NCBI RefSeq assembly: GCF_001423425.1
Contig: NZ_LMNX01000001.1
Coordinates: forward strand, 950,970 to 1,014,969
DNA length: 64,000 bases
Direction: 5' to 3'
Source of the DNA: Rhizobium sp. Leaf306
GTDB lineage: Bacteria; Pseudomonadota; Alphaproteobacteria; Rhizobiales; Rhizobiaceae
Below the pieces are notes generated by a model. It was not told where the DNA came from. It did no database searches and saw nothing but the letters and a program-made list of their open reading frames with translations. This document shows, in pieces, positions 27,054 through 34,229 of the stretch. A program made the position numbers and the translations under genes. Every line of letters starts with the position of its first letter. The stretch's first letter is position 1.

Positions 27054-27929
27054 ATGAAGTATTTCTTTAGATCACTTTGGACTTGGTCCTTTTGGCGACA
27101 TGCACTTTTATCGAAAGAAGCTGTCGCGAAGGTCTTCGCTATCGTAGGTGCCATGTACCTTCTATTGGACATGGCAGATTTTTTCAGCGTCTACACAAAA
27201 GACCGATACAGCGTTTATGCCATCCCCATCATGGCCACGCTTGCAATTCTTTGGGTCTTAGCGACACGCCGTCCGATCACTAGGTTTTCATATAAGATCC
27301 CAGGAAAAGACTTCCGTGTTGAAGTGCGGATTGGGGATTTGTTCGACGGAAACAATGACGTTATCGTCAGCACCAACACCACATTCGACACCAACATGGC
27401 CAGTGGATTGATTGACACTGCCAGCATCCAAGGCCAGGTCGCGACGAAATTCTTCAACGCCAACACGTCGGAAATCGATCGTCAGCTTGACCTCGATCTT
27501 GCAGCGGCTTCCGGCAGTTCAAGGCCAAACGCTCCCGGCAAGAAGATCGAATATCCGATAGGTACAGTTGCGAGGGTCACAAGCCATAGCCGGACTTTCT
27601 ATTTTGTCGCGATGTCCCGCCTTAATGATCAAGGAAACGCAAGTTCCTCCCCGCGCGAAATAGAAGACGCTCTTGAAGCGACATGGAAATTCGTAAGGAC
27701 GAATGGAAACCTCAGAGACCTGTCTATTCCCCTTATGGGCACAGGCCGAGGGCGAGTTAGTATACCGCGCAAGAAGATGGCCGAACGTATTGCGCAGTCA
27801 TTTTGCGACGAAGCGAAGAACCAAGTCTTTTCGAATCGGCTTTTGATCTCGATACGCCCTGAAGATGCCGAGGATTACGCCGTCAACCTCTACCAGATCC
27901 GAGACTATCTCGTTCAGAGCTTGCATTAG
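27054..27929 (+). CDS. Two-helix membrane protein with macrodomain, ThsA-type effector
   Basis: This 291-residue protein has two N-terminal transmembrane helices (about 24-46, VFAIVGAMYLLLDMADFF; and 54-72, YAIPIMATLAILWVLA). A macro domain follows from about 86. The domain starts FRVEVRIGDLFDGNNDVIVS, where GDLF and the Asp-Val-Ile-Val-Ser strand match the ligand-binding start of macrodomains, and later has IPLMGTGRGRVS as the phosphate loop. Type II Thoeris effectors have exactly this TM-TM-macro layout and are thought to disrupt the membrane when the macrodomain binds the TIR-made ADP-ribose-type signal. It is co-directional and close behind the TIR gene. The next gene downstream is the relaxase, after a gap of 324 bases. 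Confidence 0.8.
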   Translation: MKYFFRSLWTWSFWRHALLSKEAVAKVFAIVGAMYLLLDMADFFSVYTKDRYSVYAIPIMATLAILWVLATRRPITRFSYKIPGKDFRVEVRIGDLFDGNNDVIVSTNTTFDTNMASGLIDTASIQGQVATKFFNANTSEIDRQLDLDLAAASGSSRPNAPGKKIEYPIGTVARVTSHSRTFYFVAMSRLNDQGNASSSPREIEDALEATWKFVRTNGNLRDLSIPLMGTGRGRVSIPRKKMAERIAQSFCDEAKNQVFSNRLLISIRPEDAEDYAVNLYQIRDYLVQSLH

Positions 27930-28253
27930 CTGTGAGTATATTCGAAGTCCCAACGACGATTCGTGGCATTGCCTCGATCACCCAAACAAAGCTCAGCCTC
28001 TGAGGAAATGATAACTATGCGACCACTGTATTGTCGGGCAGAGCTAATTGCCCTCACAATAGGGACCAGATAATACCCATCCGTTCGCGAAGGCGACGAT
28101 AGGGCCGTCAGGTCCTTATTTACATGGCCCTCGGTCAAGGCTCCCGGCAGGGCCGATGCTATGCAATAGCTTTATTCGGACAATACATCTTTGCTGGGGC
28201 GTTGCCTGACCCGCCGCCGGTGGCGATCATACTCTCCATAGGGAGGGTGTTCC
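27930..28253. other. Region between the macrodomain gene and the relaxase
   Basis: These 324 bases contain no gene I can support. This is a reasonable place for the origin of transfer, since relaxase genes usually lie next to it. The only clear structure is the stem-loop at 28231-28248. Confidence 0.5.
28231..28248 (+). promoter_or_regulatory. Stem-loop covering the relaxase ribosome site
   Basis: ACTCTCC pairs with GGAGGGT (one T-G pair) around ATAG. The right arm includes the ribosome-binding GGAGGG of the next gene. It could limit translation of the relaxase or be part of the transfer origin. Confidence 0.45.
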
Positions 28254-29492
28254 ATGAGTTTTCAATTTGTTCGTGTCGAGTTGTTTTCGAGGAAAGGCAA
28301 GGAAGGACGTTCGACCGGATTTGTGTTTGACGAGGTCGCGCGGGTGCCCTCCGCGTCGATCCATGTTCAGGACCCCGGCACCCCGATCGTAGTCTACGGC
28401 CTTGCTCCTGAAGCGCTACGCACGCTGCATGATGAGCGCGCGGCGCAAGCCAGGACGGAGGTGAAGGGCGGAAAGGTGCGGGCCATCAGGCAAGACCAGA
28501 ATACGCTCGCCGGGATCGTGTTGAGCTACCCTGCCACGATCGAAGAATACCGCGCGAAGCCGGAGGTCGTGGTAAGAGTGGATGAATGGGAACGGCGTTC
28601 CATTGCATGGCTGCGCAGCCAGTTCGGCAAGCGTCTCGTTACTGTCGTGAGGCACGAGGATGAGAGCCATCCGCATCTGCACGCTTACGTTCTACCAGAC
28701 GATTCGGCCATGACCGCCGCGCACCTTCATCCGGGCTTCCGGGCGAAGGCTGTTGCGAAGGCAGCAGCAGCACAGCAGGGAGAAGATGAGAAGACAGCGG
28801 GTAAGCGCGCCGACGCGGCCTACAAGGCTGCTATGAGGGCATGGCTCGATGATTACCACGTGAAGGTCGCCCAGCCCTGCGGCATGACTCGGCTCGGACC
28901 AGGCAAGCGCCGCCTGACACGGGAGCAATGGCATGCGGAAAAGCGGCAGGCCGAAGCGCTGCGTGACACGCTCGCCAAGGCGGAGGTGCTGAAGGCGAAG
29001 GGAGATGCCTTTGTTCGGAGGGTAAAGAAAGAAGCGGCAGTAATGCGCGCCGACGCGATCGAGGCAGCCGAAGCAGCTCAAGCAGCGATTGGTGCAGCAG
29101 GGGTGGCGGAGAAAGCGGCCCTCGAACGAGCGGAAACGGCCCGTTCAGCGTCGTTGCAGGCGGAACATGATATGCGGGCGGCGAAACGGCTGAGTGGCAT
29201 TGGCGGGCTTCTTCGGGGGCTTTGGGACGGTCTACGGAAATCGGCGGTCGCGGCGCGTATCCGCAAGGCCATCGAACCCGAATTGGAGGAACTGCAAAGA
29301 AAGGTTGCCGTAGCATCCGGCCGGGCAAGCGCTGCTGATGCTGGGCGGCGAGAGGCGGAAATGCGCGCAAGGACTCTACGCGAAAATCTAACAGAGACAG
29401 GACGGCAGCTCACAAACGCGCAGCAGGAACTCGCTTCTCTGCGTCCCAAATACGCTGCTCCGGGTTCGGCACCCTCCTGTCCAAGGCCATAG
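28254..29492 (+). CDS. MobV/Pre-type relaxase (plasmid recombination enzyme family)
   Basis: This 412-residue DNA nickase is predicted to start mobilisation by cutting the transfer origin. The catalytic metal-binding motif is VVRHEDESHPHLHAYV at about residues 124-139, matching the HxDE..PHxH motif of MobV. The N-terminal part (MSFQFVRVELFSRKGKEGRS) is of the family type, and the C-terminal 200 residues form a long Ala/Glu/Arg-rich coiled coil, as usual. GGGAGGG precedes the ATG. No coupling protein or secretion genes are seen, so transfer would rely on a helper element. The gene is GC-rich, unlike the preceding pair. Confidence 0.85.
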   Translation: MSFQFVRVELFSRKGKEGRSTGFVFDEVARVPSASIHVQDPGTPIVVYGLAPEALRTLHDERAAQARTEVKGGKVRAIRQDQNTLAGIVLSYPATIEEYRAKPEVVVRVDEWERRSIAWLRSQFGKRLVTVVRHEDESHPHLHAYVLPDDSAMTAAHLHPGFRAKAVAKAAAAQQGEDEKTAGKRADAAYKAAMRAWLDDYHVKVAQPCGMTRLGPGKRRLTREQWHAEKRQAEALRDTLAKAEVLKAKGDAFVRRVKKEAAVMRADAIEAAEAAQAAIGAAGVAEKAALERAETARSASLQAEHDMRAAKRLSGIGGLLRGLWDGLRKSAVAARIRKAIEPELEELQRKVAVASGRASAADAGRREAEMRARTLRENLTETGRQLTNAQQELASLRPKYAAPGSAPSCPRP

Positions 29493-29815
29493 ACAGATCA
29501 AACTTCATCTTATGAACGGAAGTATGTGAAACGCCAGTCAGGCTTTGGAAACCATATGCAGCATTGAGTAGAAAGAACAATCGCAAGCGACTAGCAACCG
29601 AGCAACTCGGTAATATCAACTACTTGATGCTTAAGAGGAAAAATCTGGAGCACCATACTGTGGTCCATCGGTCGCCACTGGAACACCAAAAACTACTCGC
29701 CGCCTGCACGAATTAAACGCATTGCGCATGCGACCGTACGTTAATGAACGTGGCGTGGTACTGATTAACACAATGACAAAACGGATTGATTTTCCGAAGA
29801 TTTTATCAGAATAAG
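29493..29815. other. AT-rich gap after the relaxase
   Basis: I see no gene in these 323 bases. One isolated GTCGCCAC (29671-29678) matches the arm-type box but lacks its partner. Confidence 0.55.
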
Positions 29816-30532
29816 CTAAAATTGTAGTTCCTCTGCAAATCCGGTGTCGCGCCAGAACCCTTTGATAGCTTCTTGAGATTTGTTGAAAAATTTAGCTATA
29901 TCGAACTCGTGCGCTCGCACGACATCTCTGGCATCGGTTGAGATAAGATGGATTTGGATACTCAGCTCCGACGCTCGCTCGGCCTCCAAAAGCCTGGCAT
30001 AAGGGATAGCGGTTTCAAGAAGGTCGCTCAGTCCGGCAATGACGTCCAGATCAAAATTCGTTCGGTGGTGGACGGATGTGACAGCGATCCCGAGAGGTGA
30101 ATCAAGATAGATGACCCGTTCATCGTGCCACCTGTCCTCGCCAGGTCCGAAGTGAGCCAAGCATCTGTTGCGTAGCTCGACTATAGAATCATGGACTAGT
30201 TTCTGTTCGGGGCTGTAACATTTCTCGATCCCAACTTTGAAGCGCGTGATAGCCTTGGTATGGGTTGCTCTGGCGTAGGTGACGACGGCGCTGGTCAGAA
30301 GTGCCGCGCCGATCTGCGACCGGTAAGGGTCAGACCGGTTCTTTTGCTGGTGATGGAATGCCTCAAGGGTCGCATGTGTGGACTTCAGGTCAAGCGACAC
30401 GGAGACTACTGCGTGATATCGTAAAACGGCTTTGACGAACTGCTGCTGATGGAGCTCAGGAAGATGTTCCACAGCCTCGGTAAGGTCAAAGGCCTTGCGA
30501 GCGGGTTTGCTTGGATCGTCTAAATTGCTCAT
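29816..30532 (-). CDS. Unknown protein with HEPN-like R-N-x4-H motif
   Basis: The 238-residue protein is predicted to be mainly helical and soluble. I do not recognise its family. The notable feature is ELRNRCLAHFG, with Arg121-Asn122 and His127. This matches the RN-x4-H signature of HEPN RNases, which act in many abortive-infection and toxin systems. The surrounding helices (for example SAVVTYARATHTKAITRF) are compatible with a HEPN bundle. It lies 36 bases downstream of a membrane-protein gene on the same strand, and the two probably form an operon. The same RN..AH pattern also occurs in non-catalytic helical proteins, so the nuclease idea is inference. Confidence 0.7.
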   Translation of the reverse strand: MSNLDDPSKPARKAFDLTEAVEHLPELHQQQFVKAVLRYHAVVSVSLDLKSTHATLEAFHHQQKNRSDPYRSQIGAALLTSAVVTYARATHTKAITRFKVGIEKCYSPEQKLVHDSIVELRNRCLAHFGPGEDRWHDERVIYLDSPLGIAVTSVHHRTNFDLDVIAGLSDLLETAIPYARLLEAERASELSIQIHLISTDARDVVRAHEFDIAKFFNKSQEAIKGFWRDTGFAEELQF

Positions 30533-30568
30533 ATCTTCCCGGCCTAGGCTTTTGAGATGGATCGTGGA

Positions 30569-31198
30569 TCATGCAGGCGGTGTCAGGCCCATCAGTCCCG
30601 TGAAAACGCCGATGTAGAAGCCCAGCACCGTCTGGATCATGTTTGCCGAGAATGAAATCTTCTTTTCGTCTTTTGAGAAAAAATACATCCCTAGGCAAAA
30701 CAGCCAGAACAATGTGATAGCGACAAGCAGGCCCATTGCGAGCGTTTGGCGGAAGTCCTCTTTGGCGATCGCCCGCGACGTCTCGTCCTGCGCATAAGCA
30801 GGCGTCACCAGCAAAGAACCCCATTTAGGGAAGAATATGCCCTTTTCACCGTCTTCCTGCGGTTCGAGGGCCTTATCTACGAGGTCTATTTTCGCGAACG
30901 CTAAAGCAAGTCGCCGCTGGCTTTCCTTGGGAATATTTTCGAAGCCAATTTCGTTGATTGCTAAACCGATATCCTGTTTAGCCTCCCGAAGTGTCTTTTG
31001 ATACTCCTGAGCAGACTCTTGAAAGAACACCACGCGTGACGACTGATTGTATCCAGCAATATAAACGGAGGTAGTGCTGACCAGGACGCCGAGTAACCCT
31101 AGGACCAAAGTCATAACGCCAGATGCTGATACTGCGAGAACCCTTAGCCGCTGTATAGGGTTCTTCTTCGCAATTTGTTTGGCTTCTTCTTCGAGCAT
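30569..31198 (-). CDS. Unknown membrane protein, three predicted helices
   Basis: This 209-residue protein has an N-terminal Lys-rich cytoplasmic tail and a first helix at about 20-48 (SASGVMTLVLGLLGVLV). A roughly 100-residue soluble loop with helical segments (SAQEYQKTLREAKQDIGLAI) follows. Two C-terminal helices are at about 150-172 and 188-206 (ANMIQTVLGFYIGVFTGLMG). TPAYAQDE in the loop resembles a signal-peptidase site but lies mid-protein. GAGGGA precedes the ATG. It is first in an apparent two-gene unit with the HEPN-motif protein. No family is recognised. Confidence 0.68.
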   Translation of the reverse strand: MLEEEAKQIAKKNPIQRLRVLAVSASGVMTLVLGLLGVLVSTTSVYIAGYNQSSRVVFFQESAQEYQKTLREAKQDIGLAINEIGFENIPKESQRRLALAFAKIDLVDKALEPQEDGEKGIFFPKWGSLLVTPAYAQDETSRAIAKEDFRQTLAMGLLVAITLFWLFCLGMYFFSKDEKKISFSANMIQTVLGFYIGVFTGLMGLTPPA

Positions 31199-31300
31199 AG
31201 GTGTCCCTCGCGTTGTCGCATGAGTCTTCTACCAGATATAGTTGCCAAGGTTCGAGGGTTGCGCCATCGTTATCCAGTGAGAAGACTGGGAGTGACGGCA

Positions 31301-31330
31301 AAAAGAAAGGGCCCGCCTTTCGGCAGACCC
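31301..31330 (-). terminator. Terminator of the 30-residue peptide gene
   Basis: On the minus strand GGGTCTGCC pairs with GGCGGGCCC (two T-G pairs) around the loop GAAA and is followed by TTTCTTTT. It is a classic intrinsic terminator beginning eight bases after the peptide stop codon. Confidence 0.85.
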
Positions 31331-31337
31331 CTCGCTT

Positions 31338-31430
31338 TTACATCAAAACACTCAAGATGGCGGCGATACCGAAAAGGCACGGCGCCAGATGAAGTTTGAT
31401 CTCAATAGTTACCTTAGTGTTTTTCCACAT
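31338..31430 (-). CDS. Small hydrophobic peptide, 30 residues
   Basis: A short gene is supported by a strong ribosome site (TAGGAG seven bases before the ATG) and by an intrinsic terminator right after the TAA. The peptide begins with a charged stretch (MWKNTKVTIEIK) followed by one membrane-spanning segment (LHLAPCLFGIAAILSVLM) that runs to the last residue. It lies between the membrane protein at 31198 and the coiled-coil gene at 31840. The peptide could be a type I toxin-like or regulatory membrane peptide, but no family is recognised. Confidence rests on the signals around it, not on homology. Confidence 0.68.
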   Translation of the reverse strand: MWKNTKVTIEIKLHLAPCLFGIAAILSVLM

Positions 31431-31442
31431 TGGGAAACTCCT

Positions 31443-31839
31443 AAGGCCTCGTGCGCACAAAGCCCTGAGGTTTCGTGAGTCGCGTCAATGGAACGGTAAG
31501 TAACCGCCGTTAATCGCTTCATCGGTGCTGGGCCAGCCTTGTACTTCGGCTCTCCGAGCGTCCCTTGTCACCCCAGCATACAAATGAGCTACCCGCATCC
31601 ACGGACTCCAAGCACTGCCGGCAAGGGCTGCGTTGCTGGTTAATGATGTAGGCCCGATGGTGAAGTCGGGGGTCGCTAACTCAGTCGCATTGCTAGTCAA
31701 TGTAGTGAATGGACGAGCAACAACAAGGGATTGTATGACACGTTCTCAATAATCCACAGTATAAATCACGTACCTTACCCGTCCGAGACGATTCCGGTGT
31801 CGCCGCTTTTAATCCCAACAACCCTTGAAAGAGATCCAG
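31443..31839. other. Gap upstream of the coiled-coil gene, possible gene remnant
   Basis: These 397 bases hold no confident gene. On the minus strand, 31485-31700 is open from a TTG without a ribosome site. It contains TSNATELATPDFTIGPTSLT and HLYAGVTRDARRAEVQGWP, which look protein-like but match no family I know. It may be a gene fragment. Confidence 0.4.
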
Positions 31840-32340
31840 ATGGATGTGCAAACACGTCTACAGCTCAACCGGATTAGTCGGGTTTTGAGGACGCTTGCCT
31901 TTGAAATCACTGCAGGACTCCTACCAGGTGGGTCTACTGCATCTCGCATTGTCGACGAATTACTCCAGGCGCCAAAGAGAGATGTCGATGAGCGCATCAG
32001 TAAAATTGACGCAGCACGGGAGAACCTTCAGGAAGCGCTCGCAGCCATTGATGATCTAAAGGAGAACGCCGAGGAAAGCCAAAAGGAGCTTAAGCGTCTT
32101 CAAATTTCCCTTGAACAAAACGAAGTACGTAAAGGCGATCTCCTGACCGATATTGAGGAGCTAAAGCGGCTTGGGACAATCAGTCAGAACACAATAAGGC
32201 GCGCATTCGGCATCCCCAAAAAATGGCAGGTATACCTCGGGTACCTTGTTAGCTTCCTCGTCGGAATCGCTACTACGTTTTTCTACGACTTCTACCTTAA
32301 AGGCCTACCAACGAAGTGGTTCGGCTGGGTGGCGTTCTGA
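31840..32340 (+). CDS. Coiled-coil protein with C-terminal membrane anchor
   Basis: This 166-residue protein is of unknown function. A helical N-terminal part (TRLQLNRISRVLRTLAFEIT, AGLLPGGSTASRIVDELLQA) leads into a coiled coil at about 55-115 (ENLQEALAAIDDLKENAEES and following heptads). One transmembrane helix near the end (VYLGYLVSFLVGIATTFFYD) is followed by a short tail. The start is the ATG at 31840 with AAAGAGA upstream, in preference to a TTG five codons earlier. The architecture resembles small membrane-tethered effectors or scaffold proteins in defence islands, but nothing identifies a role. Confidence 0.65.
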   Translation: MDVQTRLQLNRISRVLRTLAFEITAGLLPGGSTASRIVDELLQAPKRDVDERISKIDAARENLQEALAAIDDLKENAEESQKELKRLQISLEQNEVRKGDLLTDIEELKRLGTISQNTIRRAFGIPKKWQVYLGYLVSFLVGIATTFFYDFYLKGLPTKWFGWVAF

Positions 32341-32663
32341 AATCGTAACATCCTTGCCAACGACTTAAAGCTTTGGCAGTTTTTAAGCAAAAATGATAAC
32401 AGCGAAGCTACGACGACCAAGCGGCCAGATGGCCTACCACTCAAGCAGGGCCACTCTGGCAATCCTCCTCGGCTGACCGCCGAGATCGCCAGCGCCCATG
32501 CGCAAATCAACAGAACTGTCTACGATCTGTTGGATTCAGCTAACTCCCGATGAAATCGCCCTGCTGGAGATCGCCGTTTGAGTGCATCTCTATCCACGAC
32601 CATTGTTTGCGCCGGCCCGCGCTGGGCCGCATCCTGCTATGTGTCGCAACGGAGGATTGGCGC
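32341..32663. other. Gap with a possible DUF5681-like remnant
   Basis: No intact gene is seen in these 323 bases. On the plus strand, about 32415-32550 reads RPDGLPLKQGHSGNPPRL in frame, which recalls the QSGNPxGRP motif of DUF5681 proteins. It has no start or ribosome site and stops at 32552. It may be a decayed gene. Confidence 0.4.
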
Positions 32664-33353
32664 GTGATGACGGTCAGGAAGCATATTGAGGAAGTCGAAC
32701 AGGAAACGGTGCAAAAGAGGCGCCGGACTTGCGCCGATCGGCTGCGTCACAATCTTGCGGAACGGCAGCGTCGGCGCCGGGGCGATGATCCTGCCGGAAA
32801 GGTGTTTCTACAACTTCTAGGCCTGCTCTCCGGCGCACTCGCGCTGCTGCCGCCTTTGCCTGACTTCTACGTCACTTGCGGAAGCCGTCATTCGGCGGCC
32901 GGTCGTGTAGCTTCGCGAGAGGCGCTGCCACGATCCGACCAGCGGGCAAGCCTCGATCGGCACGACGCTGAGGATCGCGGCCCTACCGCCTACGCTATGG
33001 AACGTGGGATTGAACCCGTCTTCTATCGCCTGTCCAGTCGTGCGGCTCCTTCCTGGTCGAAGCTAGTCAAGGATTTGAAGCGCCGCCAGACCAGCGAGCG
33101 CGCGCGCCTGTTGCTCGAATATCGTGTCCCTCCGGAGGCAGTCGAATGGCTGCGGCATGTGATCAGTCTTGAGTGCTGGTCGGCATTGCTGCAGCTCGGG
33201 CGCGACGGTGCCGACGACGACGCGATTGCCGCTGCGGCTTTGGCTGAGGCGAGGCGGTGGAAAGCTACACTCGTACAGATGCAGTCGGACCCTGCGCCTG
33301 CTGCCGATGATGCAGGCAACGCGGCTCCTCCGGCTGGACCGAAACCGAAGTGA
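32664..33353 (+). CDS. Unknown basic protein
   Basis: A predicted 229-residue protein from a GTG (or the next-codon ATG) with GGAGG eight bases upstream. It is rich in Arg and charged residues, with a helical N-terminus (VRKHIEEVEQETVQKRRRTC). A short hydrophobic stretch (VFLQLLGLLSGALALLPPLP) and a helical C-terminal half (SKLVKDLKRRQTSERARLLL, then VEWLRHVISLECWSALLQLG) follow. The tail is Ala/Pro-rich. I recognise no family. The upstream 38 codons of the longer open frame are not protein-like. The region may also be degenerate, so confidence is moderate. Confidence 0.45.
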   Translation: MMTVRKHIEEVEQETVQKRRRTCADRLRHNLAERQRRRRGDDPAGKVFLQLLGLLSGALALLPPLPDFYVTCGSRHSAAGRVASREALPRSDQRASLDRHDAEDRGPTAYAMERGIEPVFYRLSSRAAPSWSKLVKDLKRRQTSERARLLLEYRVPPEAVEWLRHVISLECWSALLQLGRDGADDDAIAAAALAEARRWKATLVQMQSDPAPAADDAGNAAPPAGPKPK

Positions 33354-33758
33354 TCTGATTCATTCTGGTGAGCGGCAGGGCGGTCAATGGGAATCTGTCG
33401 GGGTGGTGCGGCCCGCAGACGAAGGCGAGGACACGGCCCGCCAAATTATCGTTGACGGCCTGTAGCGACCCAATCCTGTCGCCCCCGATCAGAGCCCTAG
33501 AAGCCTGATCGGACTAGGCCCGCGCCAATGAGCGAGGGGAGGACAAGCGAAGGCGCGTCAGGGGGCTGAAGCCCCCGTGAGTATCCGGAAAGAAAATGAG
33601 CATATCGGAGCGTTCAGCATAGCGCCGCCGGCACGGCGGGAATGCGGGAATTCGCGCATGTCGAGGCGGTTAAATGGGCAGCCATAGGAGCGCAAGCTTA
33701 GCGACCCGACGGGATGCGCGGGACTGACTGCCCCCGCCGAGGCATTCCGTGTTCGGGG
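33354..33758. other. Gap between the unknown gene and the primase-type operon
   Basis: In these 405 bases I see only a GGGGGCT/AGCCCCC stem-loop (near 33569-33584) that could end transcription from either side. No gene can be supported. A protein-like frame fragment (GGQWESVGVVRPADEGEDTA) runs to 33465 without a usable start. Confidence 0.45.
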
Positions 33759-34226
33759 TTACCTCGCCTCTCCCTTCTCGACAAGCCAGCCTCTTCCGGT
33801 CTTGTCCGGGTACACGATCCGACCCGCCTTTCGCAGTTCGATTTCCGCGACACTCGCCCGGCCAGCGCCCCATCCAAGAGCGGTGGCAATCCCGCCATAA
33901 CCGCATGGGCCATGCAGGCGAAGGGCATCGGCGTAGGCTTCCGCATCACCTTTTCGAGCGCCAAGGCATGCCCGTTCGGAGGTTCGGCTCACGACAGGCT
34001 TTGGCACCGGAGGGGCCAAACAGAATGTAGGAACGGCAGGCTGGATCGTCCCGCATTCTGGCGGCGCGGCAACATCGGATTCTGGCAGGCGCTCCGTGCT
34101 AATCGTGCTATTTGTGCTAATCTGGGCGTCCAGATTAGCACGTTTAGCATAATTAGCATCGCCACCCTTCTCCATCTGGAGTTTTTCAAGGAGGGCGTAG
34201 GGATCGAATTTTTCCACCTTTCTCAC
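33759..34226 (-). CDS. Unknown protein, end of the AlpA/Toprim operon
   Basis: This 155-residue protein begins at a GTG four bases after the DUF3987 gene stop, so it is translationally linked. The N-terminal half is low-complexity. The C-terminal 60 residues (CGYGGIATALGWGAGRASVA, EIELRKAGRIVYPDKTGRGW) look like a small winged helix with the wing at GRGWLVEK. This fits a DNA-binding accessory factor of the replication or regulation module. No named family is recognised. Confidence 0.65.
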   Translation of the reverse strand: MRKVEKFDPYALLEKLQMEKGGDANYAKRANLDAQISTNSTISTERLPESDVAAPPECGTIQPAVPTFCLAPPVPKPVVSRTSERACLGARKGDAEAYADALRLHGPCGYGGIATALGWGAGRASVAEIELRKAGRIVYPDKTGRGWLVEKGEAR

Positions 34227-34229
34227 GGC

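Noticed and set aside
29671-29678. Third GTCGCCAC copy in the element
   Set aside because: It is a single box without the 11-base partner, and an 8-mer can occur by chance.
31485-31700. 71-codon minus-strand frame from a TTG
   Set aside because: It has no ribosome site and no family match. It is kept only as a possible remnant.
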